The notes under the pieces were generated by a model. That model was not told where the DNA came from. It worked only from the letters and a program-made list of their open reading frames with translations, and did not search any database. The position numbers and the translations under genes were made by a program. Source: Ophiocordyceps camponoti-saundersi (nom. inval.) (Eukaryota; Ascomycota; Sordariomycetes; Hypocreales; Ophiocordycipitaceae). Taken from it: 64,000 nucleotides of DNA. Of the stretch, positions 40,166 to 50,899 are shown piece by piece. How positions within the stretch are numbered: position 1 is the first letter of the stretch; every line of letters starts with the position of its first letter. The stretch spans positions 124,001 to 188,000 of the forward strand of contig PDHQ01000006.1 of assembly GCA_003339415.1 (NCBI GenBank), read 5' to 3'.

Positions 40166-41662
40166 ATGACCTCCTCCCCCCGACCGACGACAACCCCCCG
40201 CGAGCTGAAAGCATGGTACCTCTACTACACCGGCGCCAACGGCGTAGCCCTCTTCAACCTGGCTCCCGCCCTCCTCCAAAGCCTCCTCGAGAAAGCAGCT
40301 CGCAACTCAGCAGACCAACAGCTCCCCTTCGGCGGCCGAAGACGCGACGTAAACAGCATCGTCCTCCTCGCCAACGGCGCCTCCTTCGGTGCCCAAGCCC
40401 TTCTCCTTCTCGTCATCGGAGCCTACGCCGACTTCGGTCCGGGGATAGCTAGGGTTCTCCTACTTGCTTTCTGGTCTCTTATCGGTTACCTCGTTGGATT
40501 CGGCTGGTTGGCTGTTGGGGATGGGAAGGATGGGGAGGAGGAGGAGAGGAATTGGCATGTTGCCGTCGTGCTTTACGCTGTAGGTCTCGTCGCGTATCAA
40601 CTTACGCTCACCTATTGGACCGCTGCCTTACCCGGCTTGGCGAGAGATTCGCCTTCTCTCCAAGAAGCTCGTCGACAGGCCTTGGCGGAAGACGAGATGA
40701 CGCGTCGGTATGAGATGGAACGGAGCCGCATCAGCAACCTCGCCTTCTGGTGGCAGTCGGTAGGCGAAGTAGCCATGCTAGCCGTCGTCGTAGCCGTGCT
40801 AGCCAGCCTGCGAAGGAACCACATCAGCAACGACCGAGGCCTATCCGCTCTCATAGCCGGTACGACAGGCGTATGGCTCCTCCTCTCCGTCCCGTGGTTC
40901 GTCCTCGAGCAGCGCCGGCCCGGGATCGCCGTCGGCCGAGGCCAGACCGTCCTCGTCGCCGGCCTACGGAGACTCTACGACGCGGCGTCGCACATGGCCC
41001 AGCTGCGACAGAGCCTCGTCTACCTGGTCGGTTACTTCCTCCTAGGCGACTCCCTCAACACGACGGTGACGGTGGTGTCGACGCTGCAGAACCAAGTCGC
41101 GTCTTTCGATCCGCTGATGCTCACGGCCCTGCTCCTGGCCGGCATCGCCTCGCAGGCCGTCGGCATAGCCTCGTTCTGGCACGTCCAGCGGAGATTCCGA
41201 CTCCGGGCCAAGACCATGTTCTGCATCATCTGCGTGGCCATCGTCGTCGTCGACGTCTGGGGCATGGCCGGCAACTGGACCGATCGAATCGGCTTCCGCA
41301 ACCTGTGGGAGCTGTGGCTTTACCAGGTGTTTTACGGCTTCTTCGTCTGTCCCTGGTATAGCTATTCGCAGGTTCTCATCAGCTGCGTCACCCCCGTCGG
41401 ACACGAGTTCCTCTTCTTCTCCGTCTTCAACGTCGTCGGTAAAGCATCGAGTTTCGTCGGTCCCTTCATCAGCAGCGCCATCATTGACGCCGGTCGTAAC
41501 CCGAGCGCGCCCTTTTACTTCCTCTTTGCTCTCAGTCTCGTCAGTGCCGTCGGTCTCTGGGCCTTTCTCGATCTTGAAGAGAGCGCGAGGGAACAGGCTG
41601 CGTTTCTTGCCCGGAAGCAGCCCGTCGTTGAAGCCTTATCCGGGTCCGGGTCCGAACGATGA
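40166..41662 (+). CDS. Atg22-like vacuolar transporter (MFS)
   Basis: 498 aa, one exon, ATG at 40166 (CAAACAATG). It matches the Atg22 family: LKAWYLYYTGANGVALFNLAPAL at the N-terminus (ELKAWYLY), FGAQALLLLVIGAYADFG, then a cytosolic loop, NLAFWWQSVGEVAMLAVVVA, LGDSLNTTVTVVSTLQNQV and FGP-type ends (SFVGPFISSAIIDAG). About ten to twelve membrane segments are visible. Yeast Atg22 exports amino acids from the vacuole after autophagic breakdown. This copy is one of the fungal Atg22-related paralogues; the substrate is not known. Its stop codon TGA overlaps an ATG that opens a long frame into the next gene. Confidence 0.88.
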   Translation: MTSSPRPTTTPRELKAWYLYYTGANGVALFNLAPALLQSLLEKAARNSADQQLPFGGRRRDVNSIVLLANGASFGAQALLLLVIGAYADFGPGIARVLLLAFWSLIGYLVGFGWLAVGDGKDGEEEERNWHVAVVLYAVGLVAYQLTLTYWTAALPGLARDSPSLQEARRQALAEDEMTRRYEMERSRISNLAFWWQSVGEVAMLAVVVAVLASLRRNHISNDRGLSALIAGTTGVWLLLSVPWFVLEQRRPGIAVGRGQTVLVAGLRRLYDAASHMAQLRQSLVYLVGYFLLGDSLNTTVTVVSTLQNQVASFDPLMLTALLLAGIASQAVGIASFWHVQRRFRLRAKTMFCIICVAIVVVDVWGMAGNWTDRIGFRNLWELWLYQVFYGFFVCPWYSYSQVLISCVTPVGHEFLFFSVFNVVGKASSFVGPFISSAIIDAGRNPSAPFYFLFALSLVSAVGLWAFLDLEESAREQAAFLARKQPVVEALSGSGSER

Positions 41663-42023
41663 CGACGAGTTTTGACGGTCGGTACTCTGCTCGGCCGACG
41701 TCTATCGGAATCATCGGATCGGATCCGTCTCCTCGTTTCGAATCTCCGAAGAGTGGGTTCGGACCCGAGCCCGGCATCGACCGACCGACCGACCGTTACC
41801 TAGTTTCGGATCGTGGAAGATGCCGATGGCCGACATGGGCGCCGTCTTACATACGCACTAACGAAACCCGACGATCCATGCAACGGCTAACGGGGGAGGG
41901 GAGAGGGGGGGGGTCTCATCGGCTGAGACGGCGGGCGAAGCAATTTCGTCATCAATTTCGTCCTAGTAGCTATATTCGTATATATCATTCCCTCTTCTCT
42001 CCTGCTTCTGATCCTCCTGCTCC

Positions 42024-42058
<35 letters not shown>

Positions 42059-42231
42059 CTCCTCCTCCTCCTCCTCCTCCTCCGCCCTCTCCCCTCCCGG
42101 TTGGGTATCCATGTAATCAGCCACACTGCTTCTTCACAACCTCCTCTTCCTCATCCTGTTCCTCCTCCATCCCTCCCTCCCCATCATCATCCTTATCCCC
42201 CCCCCCACACACAAAAGAAAACCCCCCAACA
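41663..42231. other. Intergenic region, open in the downstream frame
   Basis: 569 bp with ACCG and (CTC/CCT)n microsatellites (about 42000-42082). The frame of the FAD monooxygenase stays open through all of it, but the translation is Pro/Ser repeats and unlikely to be protein. Confidence 0.6.
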
Positions 42232-43482
42232 ATGCCCCATCTCAACATCCTCATCTGCGGAGGCGGCATCGCCGGCCCAGCAGCAGCCTTCTGGCTCTCC
42301 CGTCTAGGCCACAAATGCACAATCATAGAACGCCATCCCAACCTCCGCGCCGACGGCCAACAGATCGACCTCCGCGAACAAGGCGTCACCGTCGCCCGCA
42401 AGATGGGCCTGCTAGAGGAGATCAAGAGCAAGACGGTCGACGAGTTGGGCACGGCCTTCGTCGACACCCGCGGCCGCTGTCTCGCCTTCTTCGGCCGTAG
42501 CGGAAACGAGGAACAGCAGAGCTTCACGAGCGAGTTTGAGATTATGAGGGGAGAGCTTTGCAATGTCTTGCATGACGCTGCCAAGGATCGCGTCGAATGG
42601 CGATTCGGTATCACCGTTGATGACTATCACCATATTGATGACGGCCGTCGTGTCAACGTTCGCTTCTCGGATGGAAGTCAGGCCGAGTATGATTTGCTCA
42701 TCGGGGCAGACGGTCAGGGATCGCGCGTTCGTCGTCGCATGGTCACCGAGGACAAGTATCGTCCCCTCGGCGTCTTCTGCTGCTACTTCAACACCCATCG
42801 TCGGGAGGACGACGGCCAGAGCATCTTCTCCTTCTACGTCGCCGGCCGTCGACGCACCGTCGCCACACGCTGGCACAGTCCCGAGCGTGGCCAGGGTTAC
42901 TTCATGACCATGTCGCACCCGGAAGAGTTCCGTCGCGTGCTACGTCAAGACTCGGCCTCTCAACGGGCCCTCTTCTCCCGCGTCTTCGCCGGCGCCGGCT
43001 GGCAGGCCGACCGCCTCATCACCGAGATGAACCAGGCCGAGGACGTTTACGCCTTCGAGGCCCTGCAGGTCACAGCCAACAAGTGGTCCAAGGGACGCGT
43101 CGTCTTGCTCGGGGATGCCGCCCATGCGCCGTCCTTCTTCACCGGCATGGGTACCAGTCTCGCCCTCGTCGGCGCCTACGTCTTGGCCGGCGAGCTGTCG
43201 ACGCACGGAGACGACGTCGAAGCCGGTCTCGATGCTTACGAAAGTCGCCTGCGCTCCTTTGTCGAGGACTCACAGAAGCTGGGCCCGGGGCTCCCCGGCA
43301 TCGCGTTCCCGGAGACGTGGTGGGGCGTCCGTATCTTCCAGATCATCCTCACCATCATGGGCCTGATCCGGATCGATTATCTCCTCGGCCTTCTCTTCCA
43401 GGCTCTGGCACCAAAGTCCGGCCAGTGGCAGGTGCCTGAGTATCCCCAATTGGTCTCTGAGAAAGAGGCATCTTTGTCGTGA
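42232..43482 (+). CDS. FAD-dependent monooxygenase (class A flavoprotein)
   Basis: 416 aa from ATG 42232 (CAACAATG), chosen because the Rossmann motif follows at once: ILICGGGIAGPAAAFWLSRL (GxGxxG, residues about 6-25). Further hallmarks are the Arg of EIMRGEL, the DG motif YDLLIGADGQGSRVRR and the GD motif GRVVLLGDAAHAPSFFTGMG. The C-terminal WWGVRIFQIILTIMGLIRID is hydrophobic and might touch a membrane. Such TetX/PHBH-like enzymes hydroxylate aromatic or polyketide substrates using NAD(P)H; the substrate is unknown. No biosynthetic cluster surrounds it. Confidence 0.9.
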   Translation: MPHLNILICGGGIAGPAAAFWLSRLGHKCTIIERHPNLRADGQQIDLREQGVTVARKMGLLEEIKSKTVDELGTAFVDTRGRCLAFFGRSGNEEQQSFTSEFEIMRGELCNVLHDAAKDRVEWRFGITVDDYHHIDDGRRVNVRFSDGSQAEYDLLIGADGQGSRVRRRMVTEDKYRPLGVFCCYFNTHRREDDGQSIFSFYVAGRRRTVATRWHSPERGQGYFMTMSHPEEFRRVLRQDSASQRALFSRVFAGAGWQADRLITEMNQAEDVYAFEALQVTANKWSKGRVVLLGDAAHAPSFFTGMGTSLALVGAYVLAGELSTHGDDVEAGLDAYESRLRSFVEDSQKLGPGLPGIAFPETWWGVRIFQIILTIMGLIRIDYLLGLLFQALAPKSGQWQVPEYPQLVSEKEASLS

Positions 43483-43757
43483 CATGATTCAATGAAGGTT
43501 ATGACTTCTTCAACTGTTTATACATACATTCATCTCATCTCAGGTCTCATGATAGTAGCTCAGGGGGATAAAAGGGGCGAGACGGGATCAAATGAAGTCT
43601 GATGATGCTTCTTCTTTTCTCTAGCCAGCAGTTATTCTAGCTTAATGCGTGAACAATCTTCAGTCTCATGAGAGTTGAGATGTATACATATGTATATACA
43701 AGGGGTTTCAAACGCTGTAAATCATCAAAGACAAGCATAAAGAGACAAGAAGCGAAA

Positions 43758-45425
43758 CTACATCTTACACTCCATTGTGCGACAATAGCACGAGGACCGC
43801 ACAGCCACGTCGGCCCGAGCCAGCGCCGCCCTCAGCTGCGGCTCAACCTCTGCCGCTTCGACACCGCGGCCCAGCCTCCGCAGGCACTCGTGGTATCCAT
43901 GCAAGGCCCAAACGTTGTTCCGGTGCTGGTGCGCCCGCGGGAGCGAATCGTCGAGGCCGAGATCGGCACGGTAGACGGACAGCGCCTCGGCGACGTGACC
44001 TTGTTCCAGCAGCAGCGCACCGTAGGCGTGACGGACTGGCTGCATCCAGCCCCAGGGCTCGTCAAAGGGCAACCCGTCATAAAGCGCTATGGCGTCGCGC
44101 AAACGAGCAAAGGCGGTGTCGAAGCGGCCGGCGCGGTACTCGATCTCGCCGTCTAGCATGGCTTCGGCGACGCCGAGGATGTCGACGCACTTGTTATTGA
44201 AGAGGGTGCGCGACGGCTTGACCCGCGGCACGGCGTCGCGGAACAAGCGCCGCTCGACCTGGGCCTCCTGAACCCGGCCAAGGGCAGCGAAAGCGACGCC
44301 GCGGGCGTAATGCAGCAGCGCGACGGTCACGCAGTACAGTTCCGGATCGGACGGCGAATCGAGGGCGAGCACGTCGTGCCAGCGGCCGAAGCGAATCAGG
44401 GCGTGGACGCGCATGGCGAGGAACGCCTCCAGCCAATCGGCCATGGGCGGCGACTCGACGCGCAGCAGACGCTCCGAGACGCTGGCCTCGAGCTGGTCGA
44501 CCGTCTCGAGCGCGATGCGCGACTGGGCCGCGAACATGGCGGCGTAAAGGCGGAAGTGATAGTCGTGACTGCGGTAGAGCGTGTAAAAGTTGAGGGGGCC
44601 TTCACGCTGTAGGAAGGCCTCGTCGGCGCGGACGGCGGCCGAGTTGGCGGCAACGGCGCTGGCGTAGTCGCCGACCATCATGTCGACGTGGCTCGGCATG
44701 TGGTTGAGGTGGCCCGAGTCCGGGACCAAACCGCGCAGGGCATCGGCCGCAGGAAGGGCAGCCTCGGGCGTCGGCGACATCTCCATCAGGTGGATATACA
44801 GATGCAGCAGCCCCGGATGCCGGGCGCCGCGAGGCCTGGCCAATGCCCGCTCCAGCAGATGACGGGCCTCGAGGGTACGGGCGCCGCGAGCGGGCTGACC
44901 GGAGCGGACGTGCCAGAGACCCCAGGGAGCGAGATTCATGAGAGCGTCGACGCAGAGGGCGATGACGTCGAGGTCGTCCGGGAAGAGATTTGCCACGTCG
45001 ACCATGGCGTCGGCGTAGGCCCGGTTCCAGACGCTAGCCTCGGCCCTCGACGGCGGCTCAATGCGCGGATATCGATGGACGAGGGCCGCCGCGAGAGCGT
45101 GCTCGACGGTGTCGGAACGGGCGAGAGAACAAGCCTGCTCAGCAGCATGGTGCGCACGACGAGTGGCCACCTCACGCTCGCCGCGGCTAAACAGATCCCA
45201 AGGCTTGTTGTAATTGGGTCCCACGGCGTAGGCGAGCCCCCAGTAGGCCATTGAGCACCTGGCGTCGCATCCGGCCGCCCGTTCGAAGCACTTGGCCGCC
45301 TCCTCGTGGTTGAAGCCGTAGCACCAGATCAAGCCACGATCGAACCAACGCTGCGCCTCGAGGCTCGAAGTGCCGACGGCGCGGTGGAAGCCGCCGAGGT
45401 CGTAATAGCCGTCATCTTCCGCCAT
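43758..45425 (-). CDS. TPR-repeat protein
   Basis: 555 aa, one exon, ATG 45425. The N-terminus has EAQRWFDRGLIWCYGFNHEE then AAKCFERAAGCDARC and MAYWGLAYAVGPNYN, a TPR-like helical unit shared by a protein family found in both fungi and bacteria. HLYIHLMEMSPTPEAAL, LVPDSGHLNHMPSHVD and FYTLYRSHDYHFR are family-typical. Further helix pairs follow to the C-terminus, which ends with CYCRTMECKM. No catalytic motif, signal or membrane segment. It is probably a cytosolic scaffold, function unknown. Bacterial relatives raise the possibility of old horizontal transfer, which cannot be tested here. Confidence 0.82.
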   Translation of the reverse strand: MAEDDGYYDLGGFHRAVGTSSLEAQRWFDRGLIWCYGFNHEEAAKCFERAAGCDARCSMAYWGLAYAVGPNYNKPWDLFSRGEREVATRRAHHAAEQACSLARSDTVEHALAAALVHRYPRIEPPSRAEASVWNRAYADAMVDVANLFPDDLDVIALCVDALMNLAPWGLWHVRSGQPARGARTLEARHLLERALARPRGARHPGLLHLYIHLMEMSPTPEAALPAADALRGLVPDSGHLNHMPSHVDMMVGDYASAVAANSAAVRADEAFLQREGPLNFYTLYRSHDYHFRLYAAMFAAQSRIALETVDQLEASVSERLLRVESPPMADWLEAFLAMRVHALIRFGRWHDVLALDSPSDPELYCVTVALLHYARGVAFAALGRVQEAQVERRLFRDAVPRVKPSRTLFNNKCVDILGVAEAMLDGEIEYRAGRFDTAFARLRDAIALYDGLPFDEPWGWMQPVRHAYGALLLEQGHVAEALSVYRADLGLDDSLPRAHQHRNNVWALHGYHECLRRLGRGVEAAEVEPQLRAALARADVAVRSSCYCRTMECKM

Positions 45426-46636
45426 TCTCGGGCGAAGCGTTTCTGAGAGCGATGATGACGTTGCATCGCCGGTATATCTTCATTCTGGAGGGGGGGCGTC
45501 TCTTTAAAACTCTACCGGCTCTGGAGTCCTTTCTTTTGGGGAGGGCGGCCGGCCTGTTGATTTCCGTTGAACGGAGCTGACTCAGCCATTCGCCGTTGCC
45601 AGCGTACTACATGAAACATCGCCTGATCAAATAACTATTCGCACACCATTTTTTGCTAATGGACTTACTTACGGGGGGGTTGTCAGTCGACCTCTTGAAC
45701 TCTCCTCGCAGAGGCGGGAAACAGCTTTTCTCAGCTGTAAGAATGAATCTGTAAGTTTCAAGAGGTCGCGTCTGTCAAGATCCAAGTTGTTTAAATAGAC
45801 AAATCAATGAGAGAGATGGAGAGAAAGAGAGAACCCTGCTTAGCATCCGGGCCGTATCAAGTCGCTCACCTGATATCTCATCAACTTCTCTTACATACGC
45901 CTTCAAATGCCGCGTCCATAAACCTGCTGCGATCCAGGAACTTTTGAATGCCCGGCACTTCTTCAACTACGCCTCATATCCTGCAGGTTGAATGGTCTCT
46001 GCAGGCAGCACTCACGGAGGGTTACATGGCTCGCTCCTTTGTAGGGCTCACTTGAAGCCATCCTCACTTCAACCTCCAGTTGACGACCTGACGCCTAGTT
46101 TTATTCTCGCCAATGATTCCTCCTGGAGGCTTATCTTGAGTCACTCAGAACATCATAGTGGAGGTTTAGGCATCACTCATGGAGACTGTCAAGATAAGGC
46201 ACCAACCTGTTTTCTCCATGGTTGGAGCCCTAGTCATGCATGTACCATCTTATAGTCGACAACGTTGCCGCTCATCGCAATCCCATTGGCTATATATCCG
46301 CCGCGGGGTTTCCGACCTGTCAACCCAACCCCTGTTAGGAAGCTAGTGCTGATAGTCGTCGCTGAGCCGCTATACATACATACATAACATACTGGTGTGT
46401 GTTTCTCGCCATCAGTAGCCGTGTGTAAACGGTCTCATCTCCTGATAACAAACAGGTCGGACTCATTGTACAAGGCGGCGTCGAGGCAACAAGAAACAGG
46501 ACTCCATCTTGAGTGATGTCATGATTGCGTGCGCAACCAGACGTCATCGGTGCTACCAACGCCCTATATCAGTCAGAACATCTCGGCTTAGAAGTCGAGA
46601 TTCATATCATACGCACGTCAAGCCTAAAACCCCGAG
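45426..46636. other. Divergent intergenic region, 1.2 kb
   Basis: Lies between the start codons of the TPR gene and the trehalose-phosphate-synthase-like gene. It contains TACATACATACATAAC near 46372-46387 and short non-conserved open frames. No gene accepted. Confidence 0.6.
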
Positions 46637-48522
46637 ATGGCCTCTGCAAACATCAACAACAGCGTGTCTCGCTCAGATTCGCCCCTGGCCGAAGAAGCTC
46701 CTCAGCATCAGCCCGGCGAAGAAACAGATGTAAACGTGCCCGTCACGCCAGAGATCCGTCGAGACACCTACAAGGAAGACGGTGTGCAAAGGGGCCGGGC
46801 GCCGAGTCGCGACTATTTCCCTGCCCCCTACAACGTCCGCCAGCCTGTGAAGCTGAGTGGAAGGGTCATCTCTGCCACCTTTACCGTTCCCCAGACGCTG
46901 CACTACGACGGACCTGGAAAATGGGTGAGTGAAAAAAAGGGGTGGGCAAAACGACGATTGCCGTGTGTCTCTCTGGCTAATTTCGAACCCGACTGTAGCG
47001 AATCATTGAGCATGCCCATCGTTCCTCACTGCTCAACTCACTCGAATACCTCTCGTCGACCGACTGTCCATGGGATCACACCGTCGTCGCCTGGACGGGA
47101 GAGTTGGTCCGAAGCCCAAAGAGCCGTTCATCGTCCCCGGAAGCACTGCCTGTGACGATGCCATCCTCCGCAGTCGAAACTTGGATCGACGACTGGGCCG
47201 GGGACGAGACGTTTGTGGCTCGCGCCGACATGGAGCTGCTTCAAGACCTTCTCTGGTCCCACAGACTAAAGACGGTTCCCATTTGGCTCGCGGAAGAGTC
47301 CGAGACGACGGAAAAGGGAGTCAGGCTCTGGGAACAGTCTAGATGGAGGGCGTTTGCAGATCACGATATAAGTGCGTTGATGCACTATAACCAGTATTCT
47401 CCCACGGCAGGACATGAAGAGGATAAGCGATGGAACGACTACGTACGGATGAACGAAGCATACGCCGACCGCATCTGCGACATGTACGAAGACGGAGACA
47501 TCATCATGGTCTACGACTACTCCCTCATGCTTCTCCCCGCCATGCTCCGTCAGCGTCGACCCGACATCTACGTCTCCTTCTTCCTGGCCCTCCCCTTCCC
47601 AACTAGCGAGTTGATGCGCTGCCTCCACCGACGCGAGGAGATACTCAAGGGCATCCTAGGCGCCGACATGATAGGCCTACAAGCCTTCCACTACACGCAG
47701 CACCTAGCCAACTCGTGCGAGAGAATCCTAGGCTACGCCGCCACCAGCTCCGGCATCTGCACGCCCCGAGGCCGGGTCCCCGTCGGCGTCTTCCCGGAGG
47801 GCATCGACGTCGCCAGCGTCACGTCCCTGGCATTCAGCGAGTCCGTAGACGCCAAGTGCGTCGAGCTGCGGAAGCTCTACGGCGATAGGAAGCTCATCGT
47901 CGGCTGCGATCCGCCCGATAGCCTCGGGGGCGTCATCAAGAAGTTGCAGGCTTTCTCGCGCTTCCTCGACATGTATCCCGAATGGAAGGGGAAAGTGATT
48001 CTCGTACAGACCAACGACAAGCCGGCGGTGGAAGACGCAGCCGGCGAGGAATCCAAGTACGCGAGTCGAGTTCACGGACTGGTTCACGCCGTCAACCAAG
48101 CGTACGGATCGCTAGGCTTCATGCCCGTAAGCCTTCATTCTCACCACCTCTCTCGCGACGAGTACTTTGCCCTCCTGCGTCTAGGCGACGCCGACCTCGT
48201 CACCTGCGCTCGCCAGGGGATGAGCGCCACCGGTCTAGAATACGTGTGCTGCCAGAGGGAGAATCACGGGCTGCTCATCATCTCCGAGTTCAGCGGGACG
48301 GCCTGTAATCTAGAAGAGGCCCTTCACGTGAATCCGTGGAACGTCGTCGGGGTGGCGGAGCAGATTCACAACGCCTTGACGATGGACCGGGATCGAAGAA
48401 GGGAGGTTCATGAGGCGCTGTATCGTCGTGTTGAGCAAGGCGGGGTTCGGTTTTGGGCTGATGATATGCTGCGGCGTCTTGTTGAGGCTCTTCAGCTGCG
48501 TGGGCGGGTTGAGGAGGCGTAG
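46637..48522 (+). CDS. Trehalose-phosphate synthase-like GT20 protein lacking phosphatase domain
   Basis: Two exons: 46637-46924 and 46999-48522, intron 46925-46998 (GTGAGT...CTGTAG), 603 aa. Exon 1 ends RVISATFTVPQTLHYDGPGK-W, and exon 2 begins RIIEHAHRSSLLNSLEYLSS, as in Tps2/Tps3-type proteins. The GT20 domain fills the rest (IMVYDYSLMLLPAMLRQRRP, IGLQAFHYTQHLANSCERIL, LLIISEFSGTACNLEEAL, HVNPWNVVG). The protein stops after GT20; the HAD phosphatase domain of Tps2 is absent. The nucleotide-sugar/phosphate loop reads GCDPPDSLGGVIKKLQAF, lacking the Arg and Lys found at this point in active synthases. It may be a regulatory subunit or a degenerated paralogue rather than the main enzyme. Confidence 0.85.
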
Positions 48523-49359
48523 GGAGGGAGGGAGGGAGGGAGGGATGGGACACGATGGCTTAGATTGAAGCCCGCACTGGTACGGACTTGTATCATTCCA
48601 ATATCTTGACAGACAGAGTGAAATCCAATCAAATCTGTGTACCCAGCAAGGGAGCATACATACATACATGCATATCTATCGTATACTCTTACTTAACCTA
48701 CAATCAACCATCTCATAACCACCACCCCCTTACCTGGTCATCAACACTAGAATGAAGCTATCAATATACCCAAGAGGTTGGCTACACGAAGCAGTTAGAC
48801 AGAAAGAGGACGAATAACAACGCCGCCCCCTCTCTCCCCTAAAGAATCAACCATAGAGACCCCTGACGATAACATGTCTCACTTACCCTCCCATGCCAAC
48901 CCACGTTTTCCCTTCCGCCCCCAAGCCACTGGTCAGCAGAGAATCAGAGAAGCAGTAGTGCAAAGCGTGGCAGGATGAGATCTTGTCTCACTCTAGCAGT
49001 GACTGGTTCGCCACCTCAACCTCGTCCCACAATCCTCTTTGTCTGCTACCTAAGCACGTTGTTCTCCTTCCTCTTCCTCTTCCTCTTCCTATTCTTCATC
49101 GTCCACGCTATATCCCTTGTTCTTCACGTGGGCTGGACAAAGGCTCTAAAGGAAAGACAATAACCTCACAATAAAGTCCAGGCCAGCCACGCCGAATCTT
49201 TCTCTTCTACGCAGATGGCTGTGTCTCCTAGTCGTGAAGCGAATGTGATTGTAGGCTTAGACTGGGGATATCCAGCTGTGTATAAAAGACATCTCCTCTC
49301 CAGAAATACACAACATCTTTCGAACCAAGCATCTCTCATACCCCAAGCACCGAGAAACG
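48523..49359. other. Intergenic region, 0.8 kb
   Basis: 3' flank of the GT20 gene with a GGGA array just after the stop codon, TACATACATACATG near 48657-48670, and the promoter of the Pro-rich gene. Small hydrophobic frames near 48975-49174 are CT-repeat artefacts. Confidence 0.6.
49281..49288 (+). promoter_or_regulatory. TATA box of the secreted Pro-rich gene
   Basis: TATAAAAG lies 79 nt before the ATG at 49360, a canonical core promoter for a strongly expressed fungal gene. Confidence 0.65.
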
Positions 49360-49911
49360 ATGAAGGTCCTCCCTCTCACGGTAGCCCTCGCCTCCGCCAT
49401 GGGCGTCCTCGCCGCGCCAATGGTGGAATCGAACGCGGGTATTGCCTGCCGGCTCCTCCGCTGCCACAGACCAGGGTTGAAGCCGCCGAGTCCTCCGAGT
49501 CCGCCACCGCCACCGCCGCCGGAGCCTTATATGCCTTCATTTCCACCGAGCCCGCCGCCGCCTCCGCCTCCTCCTCCGTACCGGAAGCCGGGCATGCCTC
49601 CGTCTCCGCCAAATCCAAAGTCGCCTAGTCCGCCGCCGCCTCCTCCTCCACCACCATCTCCTCCTCCTCCTCCGCAAAGGAAGCCTTCTATGCCTCCGTC
49701 TCCTCCATTTCCGAAACCGCCCAGTCCACCGAGTCCCCCTCGGCCACAGCGAAAGCCTCACATGCCCGCCTCCCCGCCTCAGCCTCCATATCCGTCGGCA
49801 CCTCAACCGCCTCCGCTGCCGCCTTTTCCAACGCTGCCTGATGTTGACTGCGGCTGCAAGGAAGAAAGCTCCTCTCCGTCAGAGAAGTTGGTTCTGGATT
49901 GGGGAAAATAG
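49360..49911 (+). CDS. Secreted proline-rich (extensin-like) protein
   Basis: 183 aa, one exon. A signal peptide is clear (MKVLPLTVALASAMGVLAAP, cleavage after about residue 19). The mature protein is mostly Pro/Ser with repeats of the type SPPPPPPP, KPSMPPSPP and RKPxMPxSPP. Cysteines occur only near the ends (IACRLLRC and DCGCKEE), perhaps forming terminal disulfides. It resembles plant-extensin or hydroxyproline-type cell-wall proteins in composition only. It probably functions in the wall or extracellular matrix. A TATA box lies close upstream. The reverse strand is also open as an Arg-rich frame, which is an artefact of CCX codons. Confidence 0.82.
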   Translation: MKVLPLTVALASAMGVLAAPMVESNAGIACRLLRCHRPGLKPPSPPSPPPPPPPEPYMPSFPPSPPPPPPPPPYRKPGMPPSPPNPKSPSPPPPPPPPPSPPPPPQRKPSMPPSPPFPKPPSPPSPPRPQRKPHMPASPPQPPYPSAPQPPPLPPFPTLPDVDCGCKEESSSPSEKLVLDWGK

Positions 49912-50401
49912 GGGTCCAATCGACATGGGATTCTGAGACATGCAAGATAGAGAACGCCGTCTACAGATATCCGCAGATCATCAGCAATCAGTCTTTCTGT
50001 ATCACTTCAATGAGATTCATCCATCTTCATGCAGCCGGTGACATGCCGTGATACCTCAGTATTTGATCCGATTATGATATAACATGCATGGGAGAGACAC
50101 ATGCGAATGGCACACTCCCACTTACCTAGGATGTGAATGGCTATACTGATACATCCCGATCCTACATGCACAAACGGGAAATCTCTCAGAGTCACAGGAT
50201 AATCATTTCCAGACCGGAACGCATGATCAACCGCCTGTGCAACCTCAGATCCTCCCCCCCCCCTCTCTTCGGCATAATTTACCACGCCTTTGCCACCTCT
50301 CTCTCTGTCTCTGTCTCTCTCTCTCCTCTCCCTTCCTCATTCCCGTCCTCATCTCCATCTTCATCTCCATCCAAGAAGAAACCCCCCCCTTAATAATCAC
50401 C
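49912..50401. other. Intergenic region
   Basis: 490 bp holding the 3' flank of the Pro-rich gene and the CT-rich 5' leader of the transporter (CT array near 50298-50325). Nothing else recognised. Confidence 0.6.
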
Positions 50402-50863
50402 ATGGCCATCAAAGACCCAAACGACAACGAAAAGGATAACCGCGTCAGCACCCTCTCATGGACTACAGCCGAAGACCAAGACGACAAGGCCGCCGCCATC
50501 ATCGAAGGCGACGAGTCCATCTCCCCCGAAGAAGACGCTCGAATCCTCCGTCGCGTTGACCTCTGGTGACAGCCTCCTCCCCCTTTTACCCCTTCACATC
50601 AACTTGGTAGAGAATGATACTAATCAAGGGAGAAAAGCCTCATGCCCATCATGGCCGTGACATACATGTTTCACTTCCTCGACAAGTCCGCTCTCGGCTT
50701 CACCGCCATCATGGGCCTTCGCGAGGACCTTTATCTAAGCGGAAAAGACTTTTCCTGGGCCAGCGGCGTCTACTATGCTGGATACCTCTTGTCCGTCTAT
50801 CCCCTGGGCATCGTCATGGTGCGATGGAAAGTGGGCAAGACAATTGCTATCGTAGTGTGAGTT

Positions 50864-50899
<36 letters not shown>

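Noticed and set aside
29088..43482. A secondary metabolite cluster joining the MDR reductase, terpene synthase and FAD monooxygenase
   Set aside because: The genes are separated by unrelated genes and more than 10 kb, and no P450, transporter or regulator lies beside the terpene synthase.
49537..49806. Arg-rich minus-strand frame
   Set aside because: Reverse complement of the CCX codons of the secreted Pro-rich gene.
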